Shown: positions 26,947 to 36,069 of the stretch, one piece after another
How positions within the stretch are numbered: position 1 is the stretch's first letter
Layout of the letters: every line of letters begins with the position of its first letter
Assembly (NCBI RefSeq): GCF_018860385.1
Contig: NZ_JAHKPH010000019.1
Span: 94,150-158,149 of the forward strand
From: Reinekea forsetii
GTDB taxonomy: Bacteria; Pseudomonadota; Gammaproteobacteria; Pseudomonadales; Natronospirillaceae
DNA: 64,000 bases
Direction of reading: 5' to 3'
Position numbers and translations under genes: made by a program
Notes under the pieces: generated by a model
The model's input: the letters and a program-made list of their open reading frames with translations, nothing else
What the model was told of the DNA's origin: nothing
The model's database searches: none

Positions 26947-28236
26947 GTGCAGTTATCTCCTGATGAAAGGCGGGTATTTCAATCCGACCTTACTACAAAT
27001 ACCTTCGCATGGCTCACTTTGAGCCAAGCGCTAGATCGAACCTTAACTCAACGTTCACCGAGTACAAAAGAGCCGTTAGCTGATCAAATAGACCGTGCTT
27101 TTGCGTCGACACACCCAGCGAGCCACTTAGGTTCAGCTTTATTCGCTGTTGGTCTTGTTTTTGGCATTATCGGTATTTCCAGTTTGATCGGCTATGCCAA
27201 AGATCAACCGGCCAATTTATGGCTTATTATAGGCGTATTTGCACTTTGGCCTTTTATTACTGCGCTGATGAGCGTGGTGCAAGATGCTCGGCCAGCTCAA
27301 TCTATGTGGGTTCAATCCTTATTTGCAATGGTCAAACGAGGCAAACATTTTCCCGATGATTTATTAGATTCTCAGAAAAATACAACGTTGATTCAGCGCT
27401 GGGTTGCTTGGAAATGGCAGTATTTTTCAATCAGTTTTACTCTAGGCTCATTGATTGGTTTTTTAACTATCATCACATTTTGGGATATCTCCTTTGGTTG
27501 GACATCGACTTTATCCAATAGCCAAAGTTGGATGGCGCCATTGGCGAGTTGGCTGACTTGGCCAGGCCATTTTTACTTGGGTGCACCATCAAATGAGCTG
27601 TTAGAAGCGAGTTTGCTTTCAAGAAACGCCTCTGAAAACGCTGAAATTTTAAGGCAATGGTGGCCGTATGTATTTTTTAGTATGTTTGTATATGGTCTCA
27701 TGAGTCGGCTTTGCCTGTTTGCATGGAAATATCATCGCTTAAAGTCTGCAATTATCGCCGATATTCGGTCATCAGGTGTTATCGAGCGTTATAATGCGCT
27801 AACAGTTGAGCAAAAATCAGTGTATTCGGAAATAGAAGTGGATTCACAAACCCTGAGTTTATCGAAAGGTGATTATAGTCTGTTAAGCGAGAGCCTTTTA
27901 CTAGGGTGGCAATTTAAGCATTCAACCATTGAGTTGGGCTATAATTTTGGTGCTGAATCCTGGCAAGTCGATCTCGACTGGTTAAAACAAAATACAGCTC
28001 AACTTCATAAAGGCAATGTGCTGGTGCTGGTGAATATTTTCCAGACCCCAGTCATCGAGCTAATAGACTTAGTGAGCCAGATATTAGAATCGCTCAATAC
28101 TAACCTCGTAACTATTGGGCTGTTCATTGGCGAAAATGAAGCTTCGCGTGCAGGGCGCTTCGAAGCAACTTGGCGGCAGTTTTCGCAAAAGCACCCACTT
28201 ATACGATTTGTAATTCTCCAAGAGCCAGTTTCATGA
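26947..28236 (+). CDS. DUF2868 membrane protein paired with a GTPase
   Basis: The 429-residue protein has four predicted helices: near 62-82 (ALFAVGLVFGIIGISSLIGY), 90-110, 155-178 and 230-250, with a large soluble C-terminal domain containing VLVLVNIFQTP. It belongs to DUF2868. The next gene, overlapping by four bases, is a DUF3482 GTPase, and this pairing recurs in many Gammaproteobacteria. The function is unknown; a membrane-anchored GTPase partner is a reasonable inference. The start is GTG 26947. Confidence 0.85.
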   Translation: MQLSPDERRVFQSDLTTNTFAWLTLSQALDRTLTQRSPSTKEPLADQIDRAFASTHPASHLGSALFAVGLVFGIIGISSLIGYAKDQPANLWLIIGVFALWPFITALMSVVQDARPAQSMWVQSLFAMVKRGKHFPDDLLDSQKNTTLIQRWVAWKWQYFSISFTLGSLIGFLTIITFWDISFGWTSTLSNSQSWMAPLASWLTWPGHFYLGAPSNELLEASLLSRNASENAEILRQWWPYVFFSMFVYGLMSRLCLFAWKYHRLKSAIIADIRSSGVIERYNALTVEQKSVYSEIEVDSQTLSLSKGDYSLLSESLLLGWQFKHSTIELGYNFGAESWQVDLDWLKQNTAQLHKGNVLVLVNIFQTPVIELIDLVSQILESLNTNLVTIGLFIGENEASRAGRFEATWRQFSQKHPLIRFVILQEPVS

Positions 28237-29639
28237 GTGAACCTATATTTGCTATCGTTGGTCACCCTAATCAAGGCAAGTCGAGTATTGTATCGACCCT
28301 GATTCAACAAGACTCTATTGGTATATCCGAAGAGTCGGGCACAACAGTAGAAGCCAGCCGTCATTCGTTGGTGATCGATGGAGAACCAATGTATCACCTT
28401 GTCGATACACCGGGATTTCAACGCCCTAGGCAGGTAATAGATTGGCTTGAGTCGCATTGCGATTCAGCCGCAAAGCGACAGCAGACTGTCACTGAATTTG
28501 TTAATGAACACAGTAATTTACCTGCCGAGTCAAACCGCTTTAAAAGTGAAGTAGAGCTGCTAAAGCCTATTGTAGACGGGGCTGCTATTATCTACGTGGT
28601 AGACGGTTCAGTGCCTTTTTCATCTCAATTTGAAGCTGAAATGGCTATTCTTCAATGGACAGGGCAGCCAAGAATTGCCCTGATAAATCCAATAGGTGGG
28701 GAAGCCTACATTTATGATTGGCAGGCTGCGTTAAGCCAATATTTCAGCCTTGTTAAAGTTTTCAACCCGATGACAGACAACCTAGAAAAGCAGCAGCAAA
28801 TTTTACGATCGGTCGCTGAAATATTCACACAATGGCGAGACCCGTTACTCGATTGTGCGAAGAAATTGCAGCAAGTCAGCGGTAAAAGATTACAACAATC
28901 GTCTCGGATCATCGCCGGCTTTCTTAATGAATCTCTCAGTTATAAAGTATCCGCACCAGAAACCACGGATGGGATTACTCAGGCTACGGTTAAGGCTTTA
29001 GAATTACAGTATCAAACTCGGTTGCGGCAGTTAGAAGCCGATTTGCATAAAAAAGTCGCTCAGTTATACACCCATTTTAATCTCGAAATAGACCATGACA
29101 GTTTGGGTCTAGATTATCCCGATTTATTTGATGAGCAATATTGGTATTTATTTGGCTTAAGCCGTGCAAAGTTGGTTGGGTTAGCAGGTTCGGCTGGCGC
29201 TGCAACGGGCGTAGTAGTCGATATAGGCGTTGGGGGTAGTTCACTCATGCTAGGTGCCGCCATCGGAGGTGTCGCGTCTGCGGCTACGGCGGCCTGGGCG
29301 ACGTTAAAACCAGAAGCCTGGAAAGTAAGGGGAGTACCCGTTGCCGGTAAAAAGTTACAATACGGCCCTATTGCTGATTTACAGTTTGCTTTCGTGTTAT
29401 TAGGAAGAGCCGTAGCTTTTGTGAAGCAAGTCACCGATAGACAGCACGCTCAGCGGAGTGTTTTAACACTACAGCAATCTAAAAAGGAGCAGTTGCTTGC
29501 AAATCTTAGTGCAAATCAACAGGTGAGCCTGGTGATGTTGCTTAAAAAGGCTCAGAAACCGTTAGGTGACAGCGATATTAGTAAGCTGAGTGGTCTGATT
29601 GAAACTATGATGGATTCAGAAAGCAAAAAGGCCGAATAA
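28233..29639 (+). CDS. Era-like GTPase with DUF3482 domain
   Basis: The 468-residue protein opens with an Era-type GTPase domain: G1 GHPNQGKSS, a threonine pair in ESGTTVEASRH for G2, G3 DTPGF. The G4 motif NKxD is not obvious; ALINPIGG occupies that region, so nucleotide specificity may be relaxed. The C-terminal half is DUF3482, with a glycine- and alanine-rich hydrophobic segment (GSAGAATGVVVDIGVGGSS to about residue 375) that could insert into a membrane. The start is ATG 28233, overlapping the DUF2868 stop by four bases. Its role is unknown. Confidence 0.88.
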   Translation: MSEPIFAIVGHPNQGKSSIVSTLIQQDSIGISEESGTTVEASRHSLVIDGEPMYHLVDTPGFQRPRQVIDWLESHCDSAAKRQQTVTEFVNEHSNLPAESNRFKSEVELLKPIVDGAAIIYVVDGSVPFSSQFEAEMAILQWTGQPRIALINPIGGEAYIYDWQAALSQYFSLVKVFNPMTDNLEKQQQILRSVAEIFTQWRDPLLDCAKKLQQVSGKRLQQSSRIIAGFLNESLSYKVSAPETTDGITQATVKALELQYQTRLRQLEADLHKKVAQLYTHFNLEIDHDSLGLDYPDLFDEQYWYLFGLSRAKLVGLAGSAGAATGVVVDIGVGGSSLMLGAAIGGVASAATAAWATLKPEAWKVRGVPVAGKKLQYGPIADLQFAFVLLGRAVAFVKQVTDRQHAQRSVLTLQQSKKEQLLANLSANQQVSLVMLLKKAQKPLGDSDISKLSGLIETMMDSESKKAE

Positions 29640-29650
29640 CATTCGGCCTC
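29628..29650 (-). terminator. Terminator of rmf, overlapping the end of the GTPase gene
   Basis: GGCCGAAT pairs perfectly with ATTCGGCC around AAC. Read on the minus strand it is followed by TTTTTGCTTT, so it ends rmf; on the plus strand the tail is CTCCTAATTT, a weaker terminator for the GTPase gene. Confidence 0.75.
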
Positions 29651-29680
29651 TCCTAATTTGAGGGTGTCTATTGCACTATA

Positions 29681-29896
29681 TTAGTGGTGAATGACGACTT
29701 CGTTAACTCGATGAATCCCACTAACGCCGGTGTATCCGTCCCAATTGTCACCTCGGCCTTCTCGCCAACCGTTCATCCATTGCTGATGTTCGGGGCCTTC
29801 GTCTTTAGGGCATAACTCTTTAGATTTTCCTTCTACGCCTGCCATGTAACCTTTTTGAAATGCACGTTCTAAACGATCTCTCTTTTGTCTTTTCAT
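29681..29896 (-). CDS. rmf: Ribosome modulation factor
   Basis: The 71-residue basic protein starts MKRQKRDRLERAFQKGY and continues GKSKELCP and WMNGWREGRGDNWDG. RMF binds 70S ribosomes in stationary phase and brings them together as inactive 100S dimers. It is longer than E. coli RMF (55) because of a C-terminal tail ending RVNEVVIHH, as in Pseudomonas. GAGGATCG precedes the ATG. An unusually long inverted repeat lies upstream at 29943-29985. Confidence 0.93.
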   Translation of the reverse strand: MKRQKRDRLERAFQKGYMAGVEGKSKELCPKDEGPEHQQWMNGWREGRGDNWDGYTGVSGIHRVNEVVIHH

Positions 29897-29942
29897 TAAC
29901 GATCCTCGCTTATTCGTTTTTTCATTACTTTTTACTCAGATG

Positions 29943-29985
29943 AGTAGCACAAGTTTTACCGAGTACCTGTAAAACCTGTGCTACT
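29943..29985. repeat. 17-base inverted repeat upstream of rmf
   Basis: AGTAGCACAAGTTTTAC and GTAAAACCTGTGCTACT pair over 17 positions with one mismatch, around a 9-base loop. It lies 47-89 bases upstream of rmf and about 200 bases before rlmKL. It may be an mRNA leader hairpin of rmf or a protein operator; no T run follows on either strand, so a terminator is unlikely. Confidence 0.7.
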
Positions 29986-30188
29986 GTTGTACCTAATTAA
30001 TGCGGTTGTTGTCGACAATCGAAACGGTCTAAAAAACATTTTATTATGAATTCATGTGATTAAAAAAATGTTAAACTGGCATGACTGCAACGTAAGGGGG
30101 TTAGCGAGCACCTAAAGCCTAGCCCATAGTGCGTTTATATAGCCACAAGCTATAGAAACAAATTTTAAAATAGAGAAACTGTCTAAAT

Positions 30189-32333
30189 ATGACTGCTGAA
30201 CAAACATTTACGTTTTGGTTGACTTGCCCTCAGGGTGTGCATGGACTACTGAAAAAAGAAATTGAAGCCATTACGGGTATCGTAGCAGGTGATTGGAATA
30301 AAGGTGTGCAATTTGAAGGCACATTAGAAGCAGGCTACCGCGTTTGTTTGTGGTCGCGTCTAGCAAACCGAATATTTTTAGGCTTAAACGATACCGTTAA
30401 TGTTTCCTTTGAATCGTTGCAAGCCATGGTAGAAGCTATTCAATGGGATGAGCATGTGCGTCCTTCTGGCTCGTTAAAGGTGTCTTTTGGTGGCCGACTA
30501 CCCGAAATCAGAGACAGCCGTTTCGGCGCGCAAAAGGTTAAAGATTGGATTGTTGATCAATTTCGTGAAAAGCACGGTACAAGACCAAGCGTTGATAACA
30601 CACCAGATTTAACCGTATACGTTCAAATTGCTAAAAAGCGTATGTTTTTAGGGATAGAGCTCACTGGTGATTCTTTGCATAAGCGCGGCTACCGTCAAGC
30701 CACGGGGCCCGCACCCATCAAAGAAAACTTAGCGGCAGCATTACTCTTTAGTAAAGACTGGCCAGAAAAAGCGAAGCAAGGTGAATCCTTTTTAGACCTT
30801 ATGTGCGGTTCGGGTACCATTGTGATTGAAGCCGCTTTAATGGCCGCTGATTACGCTCCAGGCTTATTACGACGGGAATTCGCATTCGAACGTTGGCTAT
30901 TACATAACCCTACGCATTGGAATACTTTGCTGCAAGAAGCTCGTGAACGTCGAACCGCTGGTTTAGAGGCAATGCCTTCGGTACTTGGTTACGATTCGGA
31001 TGGCGGTGTTATTGAAAAAGCCAACGAAACGCTGGTGTCGCTCGGGTTAAGTAAGCATGCACGTTGTTACCAAAAATCTCTCGATGAATGGACATTACCA
31101 ACTCACTGGGCGTTAAAGCCAGGCCTTTGGGTATCGAACCCACCTTATGGAGAGCGTCTAGGCGATAAACCAACATTAATGCGTTTTTATCGGACCATTG
31201 GTGACATTGCTCGCAGCCAGCTTTCACAGTGGTCTATAGGCATGCTAACTTCTGACGATATCTTAGCGCGTGAAATTGGATTAAGGCCAGAGTTAAAGCG
31301 TAATTTTTATAATGGTCCTATCGAAGCCGTATTTTACTCGTATGGTGTGAATGATTCACGAGAGCAAAATACGACGGATCCTAAGCAGCAAGAGCAAACC
31401 CAAGCACTCACGAACCGTGTTGCGAAAAATATAAAGCAACTTAAGAAGCTGATTAAAAAAGAGCAGCTTGAGGCGTATAGAGTATACGATGCCGACATTC
31501 CTGAGTTTGCTATTGCCGTCGATAAATATGGTGATTGGTTGCATGTTCAGGAATACGCGCCGCCAAAATCAATTCCTGAAGAAAAGGCTCAAGCAAGGTT
31601 GTTAAATGCTGTTGAGGCGTTATCGAACTATTTTGAAATTCCAGTTTCTCAAGTAGTGGTTAAGCGACGAGAGCGCCAACGAGGAACTAATCAGTATGAG
31701 AAGAAAGGGCAAACGGATCGCTCCTTTACCATCATGGAGCATGGCGTAAAATTAAAGGTTAACCTACACGACTATTTAGATTCGGGGTTGTTTTTAGATC
31801 ATCGCCCGTCTCGAAAGTGGGTGCAGGAAAGTGCCGAAGGTATTTCGTTCTTAAATCTGTTTTGTTACACCGGCAGTTTTACTTCGCATGCTTTTAAAGG
31901 TGGTGCAAGTAAAACAGTCAGTGTTGATTTATCAAAAACCTATTTAAAATGGGCTGAAGATAACTTGGAGCTCAATGGTGGCAAGGCAGGGCCGAATCAT
32001 CAATTCGTACATGCCGATGTTATGAAGTGGTTAAAAGAAACCGATGAGAAGTTTGATTTGATCGTGATGGATCCACCCACCTTCAGTAATTCCGCACGGA
32101 TGAGTGAAACTTTAGACATTCAACGCGATCATGGATTTTTGGTGGCTTTCGCAATGAAACATTTAAACGAGGGCGGATTGTTATTATTTTCGAATAATTA
32201 TCGTCAGTTTAAAATGTCTGAAAAAGTGCTTAAAAAGTACGACGTTCGTGAAATTACCGCGCATTCTGTTCCGGCCGATTACAAACGCAAGCAGCCTCAC
32301 GTTTGTTTTGAAATTCGACACAATGAAGATTAA
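30189..32333 (+). CDS. rlmL: Bifunctional 23S rRNA methyltransferase RlmKL
   Basis: The 714-residue protein joins a THUMP domain (about 1-160), the RlmL methyltransferase (m2G2445; DLMCGSGTIVIEAAL near 203 and SNPPYGERLGD near 316) and the RlmK methyltransferase (m7G2069; FLNLFCYTGSFTSHAF near 553 and DPPTFSNSARM near 626). Both catalytic halves look intact. Length matches the E. coli fusion (702). ATG 30189 starts MTAEQTFTFWLTCPQG. It is the first of several RNA-modification genes here (rlmG, trmA, miaE). Confidence 0.96.
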   Translation: MTAEQTFTFWLTCPQGVHGLLKKEIEAITGIVAGDWNKGVQFEGTLEAGYRVCLWSRLANRIFLGLNDTVNVSFESLQAMVEAIQWDEHVRPSGSLKVSFGGRLPEIRDSRFGAQKVKDWIVDQFREKHGTRPSVDNTPDLTVYVQIAKKRMFLGIELTGDSLHKRGYRQATGPAPIKENLAAALLFSKDWPEKAKQGESFLDLMCGSGTIVIEAALMAADYAPGLLRREFAFERWLLHNPTHWNTLLQEARERRTAGLEAMPSVLGYDSDGGVIEKANETLVSLGLSKHARCYQKSLDEWTLPTHWALKPGLWVSNPPYGERLGDKPTLMRFYRTIGDIARSQLSQWSIGMLTSDDILAREIGLRPELKRNFYNGPIEAVFYSYGVNDSREQNTTDPKQQEQTQALTNRVAKNIKQLKKLIKKEQLEAYRVYDADIPEFAIAVDKYGDWLHVQEYAPPKSIPEEKAQARLLNAVEALSNYFEIPVSQVVVKRRERQRGTNQYEKKGQTDRSFTIMEHGVKLKVNLHDYLDSGLFLDHRPSRKWVQESAEGISFLNLFCYTGSFTSHAFKGGASKTVSVDLSKTYLKWAEDNLELNGGKAGPNHQFVHADVMKWLKETDEKFDLIVMDPPTFSNSARMSETLDIQRDHGFLVAFAMKHLNEGGLLLFSNNYRQFKMSEKVLKKYDVREITAHSVPADYKRKQPHVCFEIRHNED

Positions 32334-32336
32334 CGG

Positions 32337-33422
32337 TTAGCTGTGATTCACGCATCGAAAGACTGTGAATTTTGGGTCTTTCGATGCAACTTCTACCAAG
32401 GCAAAAAGTGATCTCAGCATAGGTTGATACACTAAATGTCTATTGGCTACTACCCAGCATTCGCCACCCGGCGCTAGTACTTTAACGGCATCTTGAAACA
32501 TTTTTTTTGCAATATTTTCGGTTAATGTTGTGCTTTGGTGAAAGGGGGGGTTGCACAATATCAAGTCGGATTGATTGAGTTCCGTCAATCCATTAAAGCT
32601 GTTGTTATGCCAGTAATTTACTTGTGAATAGCTGGATAAATTTATCTTTGCGCTGCCAATGGCTTGAAAACTATCATCGACACAATTCAATTCTTGGGTT
32701 TCAGGGTATTGGATCAAATAACCCAACGCTAAAATACCGTTGCCACACCCCAAGTCGATCACCTTTTTAGCTTCAGGTAATAGTTTCATGCAGTTTAAAA
32801 AAACTCGTGCACCAGGATCGATAGAATTTTGTGCAAAGCACCCGGGCAGATTTACTATATTTTGATTGAGTGATTCTACAGGGTATTCGGTTGTCAGCGA
32901 TTCAACTTGTTTCTCAGCGGAGGCGAAAGCCTGCTTTAATTCAATGACTCGAGCTTTTTTCTCTGAGCGACCTGGGTTTACAGAAGCAAAAAGCTTATTC
33001 ATCACCTTAATATGACCTGCGCTAATGTGTTTCACCATGCCAGCCGCAAAAAACTGAGTCTGTTCATCGCAGTGTTCAAAAATTCTACGCAATTGCCACT
33101 CAAACAGCTTTAATGATTTTGGAATATGAATAGCAACGACATCGTAACGGCGATTTGGTGATTGTATCAACGTAGGCAGTGATACATCGTTTACGGTGCA
33201 ATTCTCTTGAAGCGCTTGAATCGACATTGCAGAATCATTCCACCAATCGTGTGTATGTTCTGATAATCCGATACTCAGCGCGCCAAAGGTATCGTTTACG
33301 ACAAGAATTGATGAACCTGCCTCAAAAGGAATGCGAGATAAAAGTAATTCATCTGCGGCACTCCACGCTTTCAGCGTGTTATCTTTAGGCACTCGTTGTA
33401 ATCGAGCTGACGTTAAATTCAT
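32337..33422 (-). CDS. rlmG: 23S rRNA (guanine1835-N2)-methyltransferase
   Basis: The 361-residue protein has an inactive N-terminal methyltransferase-like domain (AWSAADELLL, ILVVNDTFGALS) and an active C-terminal one with the SAM motif VIDLGCGNGILALGY and catalytic CNPPFHQS. AWSAADELLL near the N-terminus is typical of RlmG rather than of RsmC. RlmG methylates G1835 of 23S rRNA. It converges on rlmKL with only three bases between stops, and its ATG overlaps the end of trmA by four bases, so the two are co-transcribed. Confidence 0.88.
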   Translation of the reverse strand: MNLTSARLQRVPKDNTLKAWSAADELLLSRIPFEAGSSILVVNDTFGALSIGLSEHTHDWWNDSAMSIQALQENCTVNDVSLPTLIQSPNRRYDVVAIHIPKSLKLFEWQLRRIFEHCDEQTQFFAAGMVKHISAGHIKVMNKLFASVNPGRSEKKARVIELKQAFASAEKQVESLTTEYPVESLNQNIVNLPGCFAQNSIDPGARVFLNCMKLLPEAKKVIDLGCGNGILALGYLIQYPETQELNCVDDSFQAIGSAKINLSSYSQVNYWHNNSFNGLTELNQSDLILCNPPFHQSTTLTENIAKKMFQDAVKVLAPGGECWVVANRHLVYQPMLRSLFALVEVASKDPKFTVFRCVNHS

Positions 33423-34525
33423 GAATCTTTGCGTTCCAATACGACACCTGCTTCCATATGATGTGTGTACGGAAACTGATCGAATAATGCGCTGGCCGTC
33501 ATGTTATAAGCATCTTTTAACGATTCAATGTTAGCCACCATTGATTCAGGGTTACACGATACATAAACAATACGACGAAAGCGTTTAAGTAATTCTATGG
33601 TCGTTTCATCTAAACCGGCTCTTGGTGGATCGACTAGTACGGTATCAAAATCATAGCTATCGATGTCAAATTCATTAAAGCGACGGCTTTGTTGGCCCTT
33701 TATCCAACAATTCGACAAGTCTTCACTTGCCATACGCGCTATTTTCAGATTTTCGATGTTGTTCAGTTCAATGTTTTCTTGCGCGCTGTTTACAGAAGTA
33801 CGAGAAATTTCTGTGCCCAGCGCTTTGCGGAAGTTTTGCGCCATAGGGATAGAGAAGTTGCCGTTGCCACAATACATTTCCATTAGATCTTTATCTGAAT
33901 TGCCTTGCGAGTGTTGAACGGCCCAACTTACCATGTGTTGGCAAACGCCGGCATTAGGCTGAGTAAAGCCATTTTCGTATTGTCGGAAATGGTAGCTTTT
34001 ACCTGCAATAGACAGGGTTTCTTGCACGTAATCGCGCTCTAAAACCAGTCGTAGTTTCCGTGCACGGCCAATAACCGGAAAGCCCCACTGTGACTGCCAG
34101 TATTTAGCGCGCTCTTGCCATTGTTCATCAAGTTGGCGGTGGTAAATAAGGGTAATGAGCGCATCCCCCGATGTTGTGGTTAAAAACTCAACTTGAAATA
34201 GTTTTCGCCTCAGCTCGTCATCTTCATGAACGGCATCATTGACCTGAGTCATTAGCTCATTGACAAGAGTAGAGGCGACTGGGAAATCAGTTACTTCTAC
34301 AGGGGTACGACGATCTTCAGGAGCAAACATCGCGTAGAATGAGCGATCGCCTTCATGCCAATACCTAAACTCGGCTCGCATTCGATAGTTGTGCGTTTCT
34401 GAACGGAAGACTTCAAGCGACGGGTGGTTCCAGTTCGCCAGTAAGCTGGTGAGTCGTTCCGACTTTTCAGCCAGTTGTTGTTCGTACTGTTCAGGTGCAA
34501 ATGGAAATGGCATGGGGGTTCTCAA
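33419..34525 (-). CDS. trmA: tRNA (uracil-54-C5)-methyltransferase
   Basis: The 368-residue protein makes ribothymidine 54 in tRNA. Motifs are the SAM site LMEMYCGNGNFSIPMAQ, LVDPPRAGLD and the catalytic cysteine in VYVSCNPESM (near 322), with a glutamate in HHMEAGVVLER as general base. Length matches E. coli TrmA (366) and there is no N-terminal TRAM domain or 4Fe-4S cysteines, which separates it from RlmC and RlmD. It diverges from miaE across a 152-base promoter region. Confidence 0.95.
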   Translation of the reverse strand: MRTPMPFPFAPEQYEQQLAEKSERLTSLLANWNHPSLEVFRSETHNYRMRAEFRYWHEGDRSFYAMFAPEDRRTPVEVTDFPVASTLVNELMTQVNDAVHEDDELRRKLFQVEFLTTTSGDALITLIYHRQLDEQWQERAKYWQSQWGFPVIGRARKLRLVLERDYVQETLSIAGKSYHFRQYENGFTQPNAGVCQHMVSWAVQHSQGNSDKDLMEMYCGNGNFSIPMAQNFRKALGTEISRTSVNSAQENIELNNIENLKIARMASEDLSNCWIKGQQSRRFNEFDIDSYDFDTVLVDPPRAGLDETTIELLKRFRRIVYVSCNPESMVANIESLKDAYNMTASALFDQFPYTHHMEAGVVLERKDS

Positions 34526-34611
34526 TCAAAATCAGGCGGCGAATTGTATTGATATTCTTAGGGTATTCCAGTTTATACCGTTAAATATTTGAGATTATTC
34601 AGTATAGCCTA

Positions 34612-34639
34612 TTGTGCGGAGTTTTTCGGCCTATATAAT
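34612..34639 (+). promoter_or_regulatory. Sigma-70 promoter of miaE
   Basis: TTGTGC at 34612-34617 and a perfect TATAAT at 34634-34639 are separated by 16 bases, 39 bases before the miaE start. Confidence 0.6.
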
Positions 34640-34677
34640 CCGCGTCTTCTTTGAAATAGACGGTAAGGTAACTCCTA

Positions 34678-35304
34678 ATGCATAAAGCAGAAATTGATGA
34701 GCTGTTGGTAGATATTCGCGGCTTTCTCGCGTGCGAAACACCCGATGGTTGGGTTCAAGCTGCATTGAGTAACTTACCGACATTGCTGATTGATCACGCT
34801 AATTGTGAGAAAAAAGCAGCCTCTACCGCCATGTCTATGATGTATAAATACATCGATCGCCCGGAGCTGCTCGCTAAAATGAGTAAGTTAGCCCGTGAAG
34901 AGCTGGTGCACTTTGATCAGGTTCTTAAGATAATGAAGCAACGTGATATTAGTTATGATCACGTGCCAGCCGGACGCTATGCGGCTACATTATTTAAAAT
35001 GGTGGTAAAAGAAGAGCCACAGTTGCTCATCGATAAATGCATTTTAGGGGCAATCGTAGAGGCTCGTTCTTGTGAGCGATTTGCTAAGTTGGTACCGCAT
35101 TTAGATCCAGAGTTAGGGAAGTTCTACTTTTCTTTATTGCGCAGTGAAGCTCGACACTATCAACACTATATAAACCTTGCCGAAAAATACGCTGATTCGC
35201 CAATCGATCATCGACTCAATGAATTTTTACAGGCTGAAAAAGAATTGATATTGTCTGAAGATACAGAGTTTCGCTTCCACAGCGGTGTACCGAACGCGGC
35301 CTAA
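34678..35304 (+). CDS. miaE: tRNA 2-methylthio-N6-isopentenyl-adenosine-37 hydroxylase
   Basis: The 208-residue protein is a ferritin-like diiron monooxygenase that hydroxylates ms2i6A37 of tRNA. Iron ligands are visible in the four-helix pattern: ANCEKKAAS, REELVHFDQV, AIVEARSCERF and LRSEARHYQHY. Length and start (MHKAEIDELL) fit the family. AAGGTAA precedes the ATG. The gene is next to other RNA-modification genes. Its substrate needs MiaA and MiaB, which lie outside the window. Confidence 0.94.
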   Translation: MHKAEIDELLVDIRGFLACETPDGWVQAALSNLPTLLIDHANCEKKAASTAMSMMYKYIDRPELLAKMSKLAREELVHFDQVLKIMKQRDISYDHVPAGRYAATLFKMVVKEEPQLLIDKCILGAIVEARSCERFAKLVPHLDPELGKFYFSLLRSEARHYQHYINLAEKYADSPIDHRLNEFLQAEKELILSEDTEFRFHSGVPNAA

Positions 35305-35307
35305 CGT

Positions 35308-36069
35308 CTACTTCCTAGCAAATAACGGCGCGTCTATGCTAAAGCGGTGTAGGCGTTCGCCAGATTCTGACAGCTCTAAATACCATCCCGCTTCATGCCA
35401 ATCGCCTAATACTATTCGTTTAGGGTAAGCCTCGGGCTCATTGGCTAAATGAATGTCTGCCATGTGGGTATGGCCATGCACCAAAATTTCACATTTTAAT
35501 TGATCCAGTGCTTCTGAAATTGCCTTAGGTGTGACATCGATGAAATAGGGTGACCGCTCAGATTTTTCTTTAGAGGCTTGTCGTAGTTTTTCTGCAATGT
35601 TAACTCGCCAAGGCTTAGGTAAACTCAATAAACTTTTTAACACCCAAGGGTGGCGAATAACTTTACGGTAACGTTGATAGCTTATGTCGTCAGTGCAGTA
35701 AATATCACCATGCGACACTGCGGTAGTTTTCCCGGCAATTTCAAAAAGACTTTCTTCACAAAGAAGGGTCATATTGGCATCGTTACAATATTGTTGGCCA
35801 ATGGCAAAATCTCGATTGCCCGCTAAAAAATACAGGTCAATTTGTTTTTCGATGCTGAGCTTTCTAAGACTAAGTGCAACGGCTTGGGCTAACTCAGATG
35901 GCAAATCATCGCCCACCCAATAATCAAAAAAATCACCTAAGATAAATAAGGCTTCTGTTTTTTCTGGCACCCATTCTAAAAAAGAAAAGAACGCCCGGTT
36001 ACACGCCGGCCGTTCTTCACTTAGGTGCAAGTCTGATATAAACAGAGCGTTGCGGTAACTTTTGTTCAT
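35308..36069 (-). CDS. lpxH: UDP-2,3-diacylglucosamine diphosphatase
   Basis: The 253-residue metallophosphoesterase makes lipid X in lipid A synthesis. It has the complete metal site: ISDLHLSEERP, LGDFFDYWVGDD, AGNRDFAIG, SHGDIYC and HGHTHMADIH. RNRDFAIG-type and DDISYQRYRK segments are specific to LpxH. The stop of ppiB meets its ATG at base 36069, so the two genes are translationally coupled. ppiB-lpxH neighbours are seen in Pseudomonas too. It acts at the cytoplasmic face of the inner membrane. Confidence 0.94.
   Translation of the reverse strand: MNKSYRNALFISDLHLSEERPACNRAFFSFLEWVPEKTEALFILGDFFDYWVGDDLPSELAQAVALSLRKLSIEKQIDLYFLAGNRDFAIGQQYCNDANMTLLCEESLFEIAGKTTAVSHGDIYCTDDISYQRYRKVIRHPWVLKSLLSLPKPWRVNIAEKLRQASKEKSERSPYFIDVTPKAISEALDQLKCEILVHGHTHMADIHLANEPEAYPKRIVLGDWHEAGWYLELSESGERLHRFSIDAPLFARK

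Noticed and set aside
26947..29639. DUF2868/DUF3482 pair as a defence system
   Set aside because: The pair lies among housekeeping genes and is a recurrent core pairing; nothing points to defence.
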